64,000 nucleotides of DNA from a virus, in the IMG/VR virus record IMGVR_UViG_3300017917_001336, positions 1 to 64,000 of that record. The stretch is one strand, 5' to 3'. The translations under genes and the position numbers were made by a program. The notes beneath the pieces were generated by a model. That model ran no database searches, was not told where the DNA came from, and saw only the letters and a program-made list of their open reading frames with translations. Below, one piece after another: positions 40,011 to 48,391 of the stretch (positions are counted from its first letter, which is position 1; each line of letters starts with the position of its first letter).

Positions 40011-40016
40011 TAAATA
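40009..40016 (+). promoter_or_regulatory. T4-type late promoter (GCTAAATA)
   Basis: GCTAAATAAT matches the late box seen at 2359 and 9121. It lies 31 nt before the ATG of the second Gly-rich adhesin, in the divergent intergenic region after the minus-strand oxygenase gene. Confidence 0.68.
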
Positions 40017-40046
40017 ATAGAAATAATCGTAAAGAGATTAGAATTC

Positions 40047-41873
40047 ATGGCTACACTAAAGAATACAACTATTAATGATACAGGGTTTATACAATTACCC
40101 AAAGGAACAACAGCCCAGCGCGGCATTTACACCTTTACGGGCCCAGGATCATGGACTGCACCAGCGGGTGTAACTAGTGTTTCAGTACTAGTAGTAGGCG
40201 GCGGAGGCGCTGGTGGACAAGATACCGCCGGTGGAGGAGGTGGAGGAGGCGTTGTTTTCCACAATAGCTTTCCAGTTACACCAGGCACATCTTATCCTAT
40301 TACAGTTGGCGCAGGCGGAGTTCGTCCTGACGGCGGCCCAACAGGAGCAAGAGGAAATAATGGAAGTCCTTCAACATTTAGTACACTAACAGCACTAGGT
40401 GGCGGTGGTGGAACAGGTAGTGCATCGGGCGGTCTAGCTGCTCAACCAGGTGGTTCGGGTGGTGGAGGCGGAAACGGCTTGGCCGCTGGATCTGCAACAC
40501 AACCAGGTCAATCAAATCCAGGCGCAACAGTAAATGCTGGTTTTGCCGGAGAAGCAGCTGCATCAGGCTATGGCGCAGGTGGCGGCGGAGCAGGTGAAGC
40601 TGGCGGTACAAAAGGTATTATGCGAGGCGGTGACGGCTTAAGATTTTTTGGCCAATACTGGGGCGGCGGTGGCGGCGGTACAATAAATGGCGCAGGCGGC
40701 CTTGGCGGAGCGGGTGGTGGCGGTTTTAACCTACCAGGTACTAGCTTCCAAGGTCCAAGAAATAACGGATTAGCAAACACCGGCGGCGGTGGTTCTGCAC
40801 ATTATGGATCATGGAATGGAGCAGGTAATGGTGGTTCTGGTATTGTTATTGTTTGTACAGACCAGGTAGGTAGTGTACGATATAATACAGATAACAATTT
40901 AGTTGAATATTTTGACGGAACAGAGTGGCAAAACTTTAAGTGTAGAGGCACCGGCGGATCTATACAAACTATCACAATCCACTCATTTAAAACAGTAGGA
41001 AGTCATTCATTTACAGCACCTCCAGGTGTTGACCGTGTATGGGCACTAGTTGTCGCTGGTGGTGGAGGTGGAGGCACACGTAATTCCGGTGGTGGAGGTG
41101 GAGGCACTGACGGCGGTTCAGGTGGCGGTGCTGGAGGAATGTTAGAAGGAACATATCCAGTTACACCAGGAACAACTTATTCAATTACAGTTGGTGCTGG
41201 CGGTGCTGGTGGCGGTCGAGCTGGTTCACCTAACCCAGGAGGTCAAAGTCCAGGCGCAAAAGGCGGAGATTCTGTATTTGCAACAGCAACAGCCATTGGC
41301 GGCGGATTTGGTGGCTGTGGCCCAGGCGGGAATCCCGGAGGCCCAGGCGGCAGTTCAGGTGGTGCAGGTGGCGGCGGCGGATCAGCAACATCAACTCCTG
41401 GTGCTGCACAAACTCCAAGCGGTGGCCTAACAGGATACGGAAACGCTGGCGCAGGCAATCCTCAAGTTGCTCCATATACAGGTTCAGGTGGTGGCGGTGC
41501 TGGCTCAGGCGGAACAGCTGGCGGTTCTCAAAACAAAGGTTGGGGCGGATACGGAAGATTAAGTTATATTACAGGTACTGCTGTATTGTACGCTGCAGGC
41601 GGTGGTGGTGGTGGTTCTGGACCTACTTTCTCGTGGGGTGGCACAGGCGGTGCTCAAATGCGTGGTGGTCATAACACTACAGCCGGCGGCATTGGCGGAG
41701 CAGGTGGCGGAACTATGCAAAGTTATATTAGAACAGGTTATAACGAAGCTGACGGAGATAACGGAGCAACAAACACAGGTTCAGGCGGTGGTGGTGGTGC
41801 AGGAAATCCTTGGTCTACTCCAGGCGGCTATGGTGGAGCAGGCGGCCCAGGAATTGTAATCATTCGCTACTAA
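40047..41873 (+). CDS. Glycine-rich adhesin-like tail protein (two Gly-rich domains)
   Basis: 608 residues, exactly as long as its paralogue at 35770. It begins MATLKNTTINDTGFIQLPKG and then carries two Gly-rich domains, the first opening with WTAPAGVTSVSVLVVGGGG (about 35-54), the second with FTAPPGVDRVWALVVAGGGG (about 327-346). Between them is the fibre module GSVRYNTDNNLVEYFDGTEW near 277-296. The second domain ends in the shared IVIIRY. Several Pro-Gly-rich stretches such as GPGGNPGGPGGSSGG look collagen-like or polyglycine-II-like. It has its own late promoter. A weak GAGATTAG lies before the start. Likely a host-recognition tip protein. Confidence 0.76.
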   Translation: MATLKNTTINDTGFIQLPKGTTAQRGIYTFTGPGSWTAPAGVTSVSVLVVGGGGAGGQDTAGGGGGGGVVFHNSFPVTPGTSYPITVGAGGVRPDGGPTGARGNNGSPSTFSTLTALGGGGGTGSASGGLAAQPGGSGGGGGNGLAAGSATQPGQSNPGATVNAGFAGEAAASGYGAGGGGAGEAGGTKGIMRGGDGLRFFGQYWGGGGGGTINGAGGLGGAGGGGFNLPGTSFQGPRNNGLANTGGGGSAHYGSWNGAGNGGSGIVIVCTDQVGSVRYNTDNNLVEYFDGTEWQNFKCRGTGGSIQTITIHSFKTVGSHSFTAPPGVDRVWALVVAGGGGGGTRNSGGGGGGTDGGSGGGAGGMLEGTYPVTPGTTYSITVGAGGAGGGRAGSPNPGGQSPGAKGGDSVFATATAIGGGFGGCGPGGNPGGPGGSSGGAGGGGGSATSTPGAAQTPSGGLTGYGNAGAGNPQVAPYTGSGGGGAGSGGTAGGSQNKGWGGYGRLSYITGTAVLYAAGGGGGGSGPTFSWGGTGGAQMRGGHNTTAGGIGGAGGGTMQSYIRTGYNEADGDNGATNTGSGGGGGAGNPWSTPGGYGGAGGPGIVIIRY

Positions 41874-41888
41874 TAGGATAAACACAGT

Positions 41889-42944
41889 ATGGCAACTTTA
41901 AAAAATTCGATAATTAGCGACACAGGTTTTTTTGATTTACCTGGAGGTACAACAGCTCAACGTCCGGCTAGCCCAGTATCGGGAATGCTTCGTTTTAACA
42001 CAGATTTAAATTGTGCAGAATTTTACAACGGAACAACCTGGGTTCAAATTGAAAATCAAACAGTTAACTCAACGGGTGAAATTACTAAAACAGTACTACA
42101 CGTTTTTAATCAAGTAGGCAGTTATACATTTACACCACCAGTTGGTGTTGATGTAGTTCAAGTATTAGTAGTTGCTGGCGGTGGCGGCGGTGGTTCACGT
42201 AACGGTGGCGCAAACGGTGGCGGTACTGACGGGGGTGCAGGCGGCGGCGCTGGCGGCTTTGTTGAAGTAGGTTACTATCCAGTAACAGGCGGAGTAGGTA
42301 TTCCTGTTGTTGTGGGTCGAGGTGGCGTTGGCGGTTCTAGACCAGCTGTACCGGGACAAAGCCCAGGCGAAAACGGAACAAACTCATCATTTGGAGCACT
42401 AATTGCAATCGGTGGTGGAGGCGGAGGATGCGGGCCAGGCGGCCCAGCTGCTGACGGAAAACCGGGCGGTTCAGGTGGCGGACGTGGAGGCGGCGGCTCT
42501 CCAAATACCGGCGTTACCGGAACAGGTACACAAAAATCACAACCAACTGCATCAGGCGGCGGCACACGTGGCTGGGGATACCCAGGCGGTTATAATCCAA
42601 ACGTGTCCAACTATTCTGGTGCTGGTGGTGGCGGTGCCGGTGGCGCAGGATATGACGGTGGTTCTAGTAGAACAGCACCAGGCGGCCAAGGACGTATGAG
42701 TATGATTACTGGATATCAAGTTTGGTATGCAGGTGGTGGCGGCGGAGCCAGTGGATCAAGTGCTAGCCACGCAGGTCAAGGTGGTCTTGGCGGCGGCGGC
42801 CGCGGAAACGGATATAGTGCCAGCGGAGATCCGGGCGGATTTGCATCTGGCGGTGGTGGTGGTGGCGGATCTGGAGGTAACTCTGGTGACGGCGCAGGCT
42901 ACGGCGGCGATGGCGGTCCAGGAATTGTTATTGTTAGATATTAA
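41889..42944 (+). CDS. Glycine-rich adhesin-like tail protein (single Gly-rich domain)
   Basis: 351 residues, third member of the Gly-rich set. The N-terminus MATLKNSIISDTGFFDLPGG is shared, followed by the module QRPASPVSGMLRFNTDLN ... EFYNGTTW (about 26-55), then one Gly-rich domain that opens with FTPPVGVDVVQVLVVAGGGG (about 83-102) and ends GPGIVIVRY. It looks like a one-domain version of the two 608-residue paralogues. It follows the second paralogue by 15 nt with AGGATAA upstream. Role as adhesin is inferred from composition and layout. Confidence 0.74.
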   Translation: MATLKNSIISDTGFFDLPGGTTAQRPASPVSGMLRFNTDLNCAEFYNGTTWVQIENQTVNSTGEITKTVLHVFNQVGSYTFTPPVGVDVVQVLVVAGGGGGGSRNGGANGGGTDGGAGGGAGGFVEVGYYPVTGGVGIPVVVGRGGVGGSRPAVPGQSPGENGTNSSFGALIAIGGGGGGCGPGGPAADGKPGGSGGGRGGGGSPNTGVTGTGTQKSQPTASGGGTRGWGYPGGYNPNVSNYSGAGGGGAGGAGYDGGSSRTAPGGQGRMSMITGYQVWYAGGGGGASGSSASHAGQGGLGGGGRGNGYSASGDPGGFASGGGGGGGSGGNSGDGAGYGGDGGPGIVIVRY

Positions 42945-42953
42945 GGAATTGAA

Positions 42954-43160
42954 ATGTTACCGTTAACAACAGAAGATGCAGCTCAACTAAATCTACATTA
43001 TCAAGGATATACTATTGATTCTAGTAAAGGTCCTCATTTAGCTACAAACGAACTAGTAGCTAAATGCCACACAGAAAAATTACCTAGCGGAAATGTTGCA
43101 CATTTGTACTATGATCTAGCAGCTGATCATGTATATGTGTATGACGTTACACCAGGTTAA
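42954..43160 (+). CDS. Small hypothetical protein
   Basis: 68 residues, no recognised family. It starts 9 nt after the last Gly-rich adhesin with AAGGAATTG upstream and is probably part of that unit. The C-terminal half contains alternating strands (GNVAHLYYDLAADHVYVYDV). Its TAA stop overlaps the TAA stop of the converging minus-strand oxygenase through a shared TTAA, so the two genes abut without any intergenic DNA. Confidence 0.5.
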   Translation: MLPLTTEDAAQLNLHYQGYTIDSSKGPHLATNELVAKCHTEKLPSGNVAHLYYDLAADHVYVYDVTPG

Positions 43161-43801
43161 CTGTAACCATACAGTTCAAACTGTCTTTCAGAACTTAACT
43201 TTCTAGTATTTGAATTTAAACCTAACATTGGCCGAGTGTCGTATTTTAATTCAGCTCTCGGCCCGTTTGCACGAACATAGAACATAAATGCGTTAATTTG
43301 TTCTCGCCCGTGGTATGGGGTTCTCCAGTGAGGAAGCTCATGTCCTCTGTACATAATAGCATCTCCTGGTTCTTGAACTATTTCCATAACAGTTTTATCT
43401 TTGTCTTCCATGTATAATGGCCAAGGTGTTGTAGTTTCGTCCACTTCTATACACAACGACACACTAAATTCTGATGCAGATCTATCAATGTGTCTTAACA
43501 TCTCTGCACCATTTGAATATATTCTAGCATATGAATATGTAGGAAATACAGGCTCCTTAAGATAATTTTCTACAACTGATTTAATTAAACTATCTGAAAG
43601 AGCTTCAAAACATAATGGACTGTACCATGAAAAACTACGATTTACCATTTCGTCATGCCACGGAAACTCATTTTCAGTAGTAGGTCTTTGAACAGCATAC
43701 GCAAGCTCTCTAGCTAATTTAAATTCTCTTGCTAAAATTTTACACGCATCTTTATGTACAGCATTTTTTAAAATAGCGTACCCATCTTTTTCAAAACTCA
43801 T
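43157..43801 (-). CDS. 2OG-Fe(II) oxygenase
   Basis: 214 residues with a full facial triad: His104-Ile-Asp106 (MLRHIDRS), distal His158 (ELPHWR), and Arg166 as the likely 2-oxoglutarate-binding residue. The pattern PTYSYARIY ... EPGDAIMYRGHELPHWR is shared with the protein at 47034, so the two are paralogues about 4 kb apart on opposite strands. This type is common in marine T4-like phages and its substrate has not been settled to my knowledge. It overlaps the carbamoyltransferase stop by ATGA and is translated after it, so the two probably act in one pathway. Confidence 0.8.
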   Translation of the reverse strand: MSFEKDGYAILKNAVHKDACKILAREFKLARELAYAVQRPTTENEFPWHDEMVNRSFSWYSPLCFEALSDSLIKSVVENYLKEPVFPTYSYARIYSNGAEMLRHIDRSASEFSVSLCIEVDETTTPWPLYMEDKDKTVMEIVQEPGDAIMYRGHELPHWRTPYHGREQINAFMFYVRANGPRAELKYDTRPMLGLNSNTRKLSSERQFELYGYS

Positions 43802-45501
43802 AGAGAATCCTTTTTTATTAATAGATTAAATTCTGGCAAATACAAATAATTAATTTCAGATCTGCGAATAGTACCTAGCGCATCATCGATAGTTTCTACT
43901 ATACAATCACCAGCTAAATTAAAACTAGTATTGAACAGTATAGGCACGCCTGTTAGTTTATAAAACTCATTAATTAAGTTGTAAAAATGTTTATTATCAT
44001 CATGTTTTAAAGTTTGTACTCGACAAGTGCCATCAACATGTGTTATAGCTGGTATTTCTGATTGTTTATTTTTATGAACATTAACAGCAAACATCATGTA
44101 AGGACTTTCATGCAACCCCCTTAAGTCAAACCAATCATTTGCATATTCATGCAATACAGTACCAGCAAATGGCCTAAACCATTCTCTTTGTTTAACAGTA
44201 TTAACATGATCCTTTCCCACTGGATCTCTAGGATCATATAGGATGCTACGATTTCCTAATGCTCTAGGGCCAGCCTCGCTTCTTCCTTGATACATTGCTA
44301 CAATATTTTTATTAGCAATGATTGTTGCTACATCACTCGGCGTAACAACTGTATAAGTTTCCTTAACCAATTTAGAAATTATATCATTGACAGAATAACT
44401 ATACTCTAATCCATAGTATAATGATTTTTGAGGACGCTTTGTAGTATCTTTTGTTTTTTCGTGCCAGATTAACTTAGCCGCTCCAATGCTAGTGCCGGCA
44501 TCTGATGAAATTGGTTCAACATATATTTTTATGTCTGGCGGCAGTTCATTTAAAAATTCATAGTTAGCTACACAATTTAAAAAGTAACCACCAGATAAAC
44601 ATACATTCTTACACCCAGTAAGTTTTACCATTTTGAGGATATATGACTTAATTTCGTTTTGAGTTTGAGTTTGCAAACTGTAAGCAAAATCAGCTTGTGT
44701 TTGAAAATCTGCATTTATTAAGTGCGGAGCTAACTTTGTATTAACTTCGACTGTTCTTAAATCGTTTTGTTTAGGTTTAAATAACTCTGTATTCACAAAA
44801 CCTTGTTTAATAATAGCCGGATTCCGATCATCGTTCCTTCCATAGGAACTCATACCCATAACTTTACCAGCATCTAACTCGTGAAATCCAAATTGTTTTG
44901 ATGTCTTTTGAAACGCCAATGCTTCACTGATTGCATTTGTAATTTTAACATTATCGTCAACTATAACGTTAGCTTCAAACGGCACTGACACTACTTTATC
45001 AAGTTGAACAAAATTAGCAGGATAATTAGCAATAAAAGTTGTACTAGATTCTCTACCGTACGAACCTTGCAAAAATCTTTGGTCATTTATGTAGTAATCA
45101 CTGCCCATTCCGTCTTTAATAATACAAAGAGCTTGGTCAAATCCTGAATTATAAAATGCACACGCAGCATGTAACTTGTGATGATGTGCCCATAGGTCAT
45201 AAAAATTATAATCTTTATTATAGAAATCTTTGTTTAATCTTGATATAAAGGTTGTATAGACATTGTCTGTAGTAAAATTTTCTACAGGAACTGTTGGCCC
45301 AACACCAGCTACACAAATATCGTTAACATGATCTACATAGTCGGGTAATTTTGCCAGTGTTTGAAACACATACGCATCGTATTTTATGTTAGACAACCGT
45401 TCGTTTTCTAAATGGAATACCATCTCGCCATTTTTTAAAACGGTTACAGCAGAATTGTGTACTCTGCTTATTCCTACAGTAATGTGGTCGTGTTTGCTCA
45501 T
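43798..45501 (-). CDS. Carbamoyltransferase (NodU/TobZ/HypF-C family)
   Basis: 567 residues, the standard size for O-carbamoyltransferases that move a carbamoyl group from carbamoyl phosphate, through carbamoyl-AMP, to a hydroxyl. The N-terminal Kae1-like ATPase-fold domain has the metal-site run HHHKLH (106-111), GKVMGMSSYG (212-221) and LSGGYFLNCVAN (302-313). The C-terminal YrdC-like domain has GRSEAGPRALGNRSI (406-420) and REWFRPFA (439-446). It is translated ahead of a 2OG oxygenase with a 4 nt overlap; an oxygenase could create the hydroxyl that is then carbamoylated. Phage members of this family have been reported to carbamoylate 5-hydroxymethylcytosine in DNA, from memory; small-molecule or glycan acceptors are alternatives. 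Confidence 0.9.
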   Translation of the reverse strand: MSKHDHITVGISRVHNSAVTVLKNGEMVFHLENERLSNIKYDAYVFQTLAKLPDYVDHVNDICVAGVGPTVPVENFTTDNVYTTFISRLNKDFYNKDYNFYDLWAHHHKLHAACAFYNSGFDQALCIIKDGMGSDYYINDQRFLQGSYGRESSTTFIANYPANFVQLDKVVSVPFEANVIVDDNVKITNAISEALAFQKTSKQFGFHELDAGKVMGMSSYGRNDDRNPAIIKQGFVNTELFKPKQNDLRTVEVNTKLAPHLINADFQTQADFAYSLQTQTQNEIKSYILKMVKLTGCKNVCLSGGYFLNCVANYEFLNELPPDIKIYVEPISSDAGTSIGAAKLIWHEKTKDTTKRPQKSLYYGLEYSYSVNDIISKLVKETYTVVTPSDVATIIANKNIVAMYQGRSEAGPRALGNRSILYDPRDPVGKDHVNTVKQREWFRPFAGTVLHEYANDWFDLRGLHESPYMMFAVNVHKNKQSEIPAITHVDGTCRVQTLKHDDNKHFYNLINEFYKLTGVPILFNTSFNLAGDCIVETIDDALGTIRRSEINYLYLPEFNLLIKKDSL

Positions 45502-45547
45502 GATTAACTAGTTATCTTCAAAACTTTCAAGCCCTAAAATATTGTAC

Positions 45548-45555
45548 TATAAATA
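45548..45555 (+). promoter_or_regulatory. T4-type late promoter (TATAAATA)
   Basis: A perfect match to the T4 late consensus, followed by C. It lies between the divergent carbamoyltransferase and oxygenase genes. Initiation near 45561 would leave a leader of about 20 nt with AAAGAG before the ATG at 45581. Confidence 0.82.
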
Positions 45556-45580
45556 CTTGCCACCGTAAAGAGAAATGACT

Positions 45581-46237
45581 ATGTTCACTAATATTGAAAA
45601 ATCGCCCGAAAACTCAAATTTTGCATCAAAAGATTTAATTGATAAAACAATAGAGTCAAAAGACCAACAGCGTGTTGATCTTTATCAACCAAAAGCACCT
45701 GAAGGGTTGTTATCTATTGCTACCGCTACATTATTCAATAATGAAGAATGTAAAAAAATTATTGATAGTTGCATTGGCGAGCTTTGGACACCAGTTAAAG
45801 TGTACGGATCTGGAAACATACATCGAGCATCAATGCAACGATTAAGAGGAAATTTATCAGAGCATCCTTTAAATTTATTTCGAGAGGCAATTGTATCTGC
45901 TAACGCAGAAATATACAACTTTAGTCTTGTAGGCATGATTGACTTAGATTATCCTCAAGTAGCTCGATATAGTAAAGGTGATTTCTATGATCTTCATACT
46001 GAAATTAATCCTATGACTCTAACAAGAAAACTTTCGTTTCTTGTTATGTTAAACGATCCATCAGAGTACGAGGGCGGTGAAATTGAATTTTTAAATACAG
46101 AATTAAAACACGAAGAAACTTCACAAGTTGGTACTATGCTTATCTTTCCTAGTTTTTTAACTTATAGAATTAAGCCTGTAAAGAAAGGAAGTAGATATGT
46201 AGTTACTGGAAGCATTCATGGAGATTCGTTTAAATGA
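45581..46237 (+). CDS. 2OG-Fe(II) oxygenase-like protein with altered distal ligand
   Basis: 218 residues from the ATG at 45581, chosen because AAAGAG lies 8 nt before it; an in-frame ATG at 45575 is only 2 nt from that site. The fold pattern matches its downstream neighbour: His139-Thr-Glu141 (YDLHTE), the GGEIEF turn, and GSRYVV carrying the 2OG-binding Arg205. The distal iron ligand is not His: where the neighbour has FPSHVYHQVTPV, this protein has FPSFLTYRIKPV, placing Tyr195 at the His position. It may be a pseudo-enzyme, a partner subunit, or use Tyr or another residue. It overlaps the next gene by ATGA. Confidence 0.75.
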   Translation: MFTNIEKSPENSNFASKDLIDKTIESKDQQRVDLYQPKAPEGLLSIATATLFNNEECKKIIDSCIGELWTPVKVYGSGNIHRASMQRLRGNLSEHPLNLFREAIVSANAEIYNFSLVGMIDLDYPQVARYSKGDFYDLHTEINPMTLTRKLSFLVMLNDPSEYEGGEIEFLNTELKHEETSQVGTMLIFPSFLTYRIKPVKKGSRYVVTGSIHGDSFK

Positions 46238-47037
46238 TATTAGAAAATAATTATTTTTGGTTTAAATCTGCATTAAGTCCCGAGGTATGTAATAAAATTA
46301 TCGACTTGGGAGAAGAAAAACTAGCAGAATTAGAGCGACAGTTTGGTGAAAGAGCTACGGAAGCTACTACATTTGATCACAAACAAAAGAATGGGTCTAT
46401 CGGTGATGAGCCTGCTGGTAAATTATCTGCAGGTGCATTATCAAGAGAAGGTAGATTAAAAAAAGGTATTAAAGAAGAAGATGTTTACATTCGTGATACA
46501 AAAGTATCGTGGTTAGACGATCGCTGGATTTACGACTTAATACATCCGTACATCCACGAAGCAAATTATCGAGCAGGTTGGAATTTTGAATGGGATTGGT
46601 CAGAATCCTGTCAATTTACAAAGTATGGTATCGATCAGTTTTATGGTTGGCATACTGACTCTGGTTGGGAACCTTATACACGATTTGACCCCGAAGTTGA
46701 CGAAATTGTTAGATATGCCGACGGCACTCCTATGTTAGATGCTTTTAACAACGTCATACCAAAAAATAGACATAAGATTACAGATGAAAATAAAATTGGG
46801 AAGATTAGAAAAATTAGTGTTACTATTAATTTGACCGACCCAAAAAACTATGACGGCGGAAACTTAAAATTTGATTTTGGACCACACGCTGAAAAAAGAT
46901 TTCATACATGTACTGAAATTAGACCAAAGGGTAGTATAATTGTTTTTCCGTCACATGTATATCATCAAGTAACCCCAGTAACTAGAGGTACACGATACAG
47001 TCTAGTTTTATGGAATTTAGGAAAGCCATTCAGATGA
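46234..47037 (+). CDS. 2OG-Fe(II) oxygenase (PKHD/P4H-like)
   Basis: 267 residues with all expected residues: His140-Thr-Asp142 (YGWHTDSG), distal His244 (SHVYHQVTPV) and Arg254 (RGTRYSLVLW) for 2-oxoglutarate. The GGNLKFDF and GSIIVFPS segments are typical of the prolyl/lysyl-hydroxylase branch. An Asp/Glu-rich insert lies between the HxD and the core strands (about 150-190). Proteins of this form are very common in cyanophage-like genomes. It is coupled at both ends by ATGA overlaps with flanking oxygenase genes, so the run is one operon. Substrate unknown. Confidence 0.83.
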   Translation: MILENNYFWFKSALSPEVCNKIIDLGEEKLAELERQFGERATEATTFDHKQKNGSIGDEPAGKLSAGALSREGRLKKGIKEEDVYIRDTKVSWLDDRWIYDLIHPYIHEANYRAGWNFEWDWSESCQFTKYGIDQFYGWHTDSGWEPYTRFDPEVDEIVRYADGTPMLDAFNNVIPKNRHKITDENKIGKIRKISVTINLTDPKNYDGGNLKFDFGPHAEKRFHTCTEIRPKGSIIVFPSHVYHQVTPVTRGTRYSLVLWNLGKPFR

Positions 47038-47693
47038 GCAACGCAGAATATTTTAAAGAACATCATTATACAGTTATTAAAGGTATTATACCTCAAGAAA
47101 TTTGTAACGTAGCTACTAAGTATGCGTTATTAAAAATGGAAACTGAGTTTAATCCTGAAGATGTAAGAACTGGACAAATTCCAGGAACACATTCTATCTA
47201 CAGCGATACACTAATGGAAACATTAATGCATTTTATGTTGCCACACATGGAAGCAGCAACAGGATTAGAATTATGTCCAACATATACTTACTACAGAGTT
47301 TACAAAGCAGGTGATGAATTGCTTAGACATAAAGATAGAGAAAGTTGTGAGATATCAACAACTGTATGTTTTGGATTTAATTATCTAAGTGATGATTCCA
47401 ACTATCGTTGGCCTATATTTGTAGACGAAAAATCTGTTTCTGTTTCTACTAAAAACGGATTTGTATCAGCAAACAATCCAGGAGTTTCAGTTAGCATGGA
47501 ACCTGGAGATGCTGTTGTATATCGAGGTTGCGAAGTAGAGCATTGGCGAGAAAAATTTGATGTAAAAGAAGGTAGTTATCACGTACAAGCATTCTTACAT
47601 TATATTGATAAGAATGGTCCGTACTATCCTGAATTTGCGTTTGACGGTCGCAAAGGCATTGGATATAAAAAAGATTACACTTACACAAAATAA
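47034..47693 (+). CDS. 2OG-Fe(II) oxygenase
   Basis: 219 residues. The ATG at 47034 is chosen over an upstream in-frame ATG at 47010 because it gives the ATGA coupling used by its neighbours and has AGGAAAG about 8 nt upstream. His99-Lys-Asp101 (LLRHKDRE) and distal His170 (EVEHWRE) give the iron site. The blocks PTYTYYRVYKAGDELLRH and EPGDAVVYRGCEVEHWRE are shared with the minus-strand oxygenase at 43157. The sequence between the metal ligands is longer here, with a Ser/Val-rich loop near 130-150. Its stop overlaps the next start by 1 nt. Confidence 0.8.
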   Translation: MSNAEYFKEHHYTVIKGIIPQEICNVATKYALLKMETEFNPEDVRTGQIPGTHSIYSDTLMETLMHFMLPHMEAATGLELCPTYTYYRVYKAGDELLRHKDRESCEISTTVCFGFNYLSDDSNYRWPIFVDEKSVSVSTKNGFVSANNPGVSVSMEPGDAVVYRGCEVEHWREKFDVKEGSYHVQAFLHYIDKNGPYYPEFAFDGRKGIGYKKDYTYTK

Positions 47694-48361
47694 TGGCACA
47701 TTTGTACACTGATTTTATTTTTTGTAAAAATAATTTTTTTAAAAATCCAAAACGTGTATTGGAGTTTGCTAACTCTTTAGATTTTTCATTTAAAAATAGT
47801 GCGTTCCCTGGAACAAGGACAGAAAACTTAGCATTATCTAAAGATCCGGTTTCTAAAGAATTTGCACAATTTTTTGCAAGAAAACTTGTAAATGAAGTTT
47901 ATACTAACATTATTGACTTAGATATTGATATTCGTTTTCACAAGTACCCTAATTTACATGAAGATGCTGAATTAGACATTGGATGGGTACATCAAGATGA
48001 TAATGAATTATTAGCAGGTCTTGTTTATCTAAATGAAGATGTGGATAATTTTGATTCAGGCACATCGTTTTACAGTTCCCCTAATAACTTTGATTATCCA
48101 GGACAAATTAGATTAGATTTTAATTCTAATAACGCTGACATCAATTTAGAAAATTATAAAACTTGCTTGAAAAACCATACAGGACAATTTAAAGAAAATG
48201 CAAGAGTAGGTAATTTATATAATCGATTAATAACATATGATTCAAATGTTTTCCATAGACCCAATTCTTATAATACAGGCGACGGAAACAATAGACTCAT
48301 ATTAATTTTTGTAGTATCAAACTACTCATATAGAAATCGTGAATATGAGATTCACGAGTGA
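47693..48361 (+). CDS. 2OG-oxygenase-like protein (DUF6445-like)
   Basis: 222 residues with an HxD-like pair His100-Gln-Asp102 (GWVHQDDN), a downstream GTSFY turn, and a distal His188 (NVFHRPNSY) followed by Arg201 (NNRLILIFVV). The spacing and strand order fit the double-stranded beta-helix fold, although the motif context differs from the P4H group and is nearer to DUF6445-type proteins. It is the fourth consecutive gene of this fold in the operon and overlaps its neighbour by TAATG. Activity is inferred from the motifs only. Substrate unknown. Confidence 0.68.
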   Translation: MAHLYTDFIFCKNNFFKNPKRVLEFANSLDFSFKNSAFPGTRTENLALSKDPVSKEFAQFFARKLVNEVYTNIIDLDIDIRFHKYPNLHEDAELDIGWVHQDDNELLAGLVYLNEDVDNFDSGTSFYSSPNNFDYPGQIRLDFNSNNADINLENYKTCLKNHTGQFKENARVGNLYNRLITYDSNVFHRPNSYNTGDGNNRLILIFVVSNYSYRNREYEIHE

Positions 48362-48391
48362 TAAGTAAACTTAAAACATTAGGAGATATAA

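Noticed and set aside
45502-45547. Late promoter for the carbamoyltransferase operon (minus-strand GATAACTA near the start)
   Set aside because: It has a mismatch in a key position and would start transcription at the ATG itself; no convincing promoter was found for this operon.
47010-47033. Earlier ATG for the third oxygenase of the run
   Set aside because: The ATG at 47034 has a proper ribosome site and the same ATGA coupling as its neighbours.
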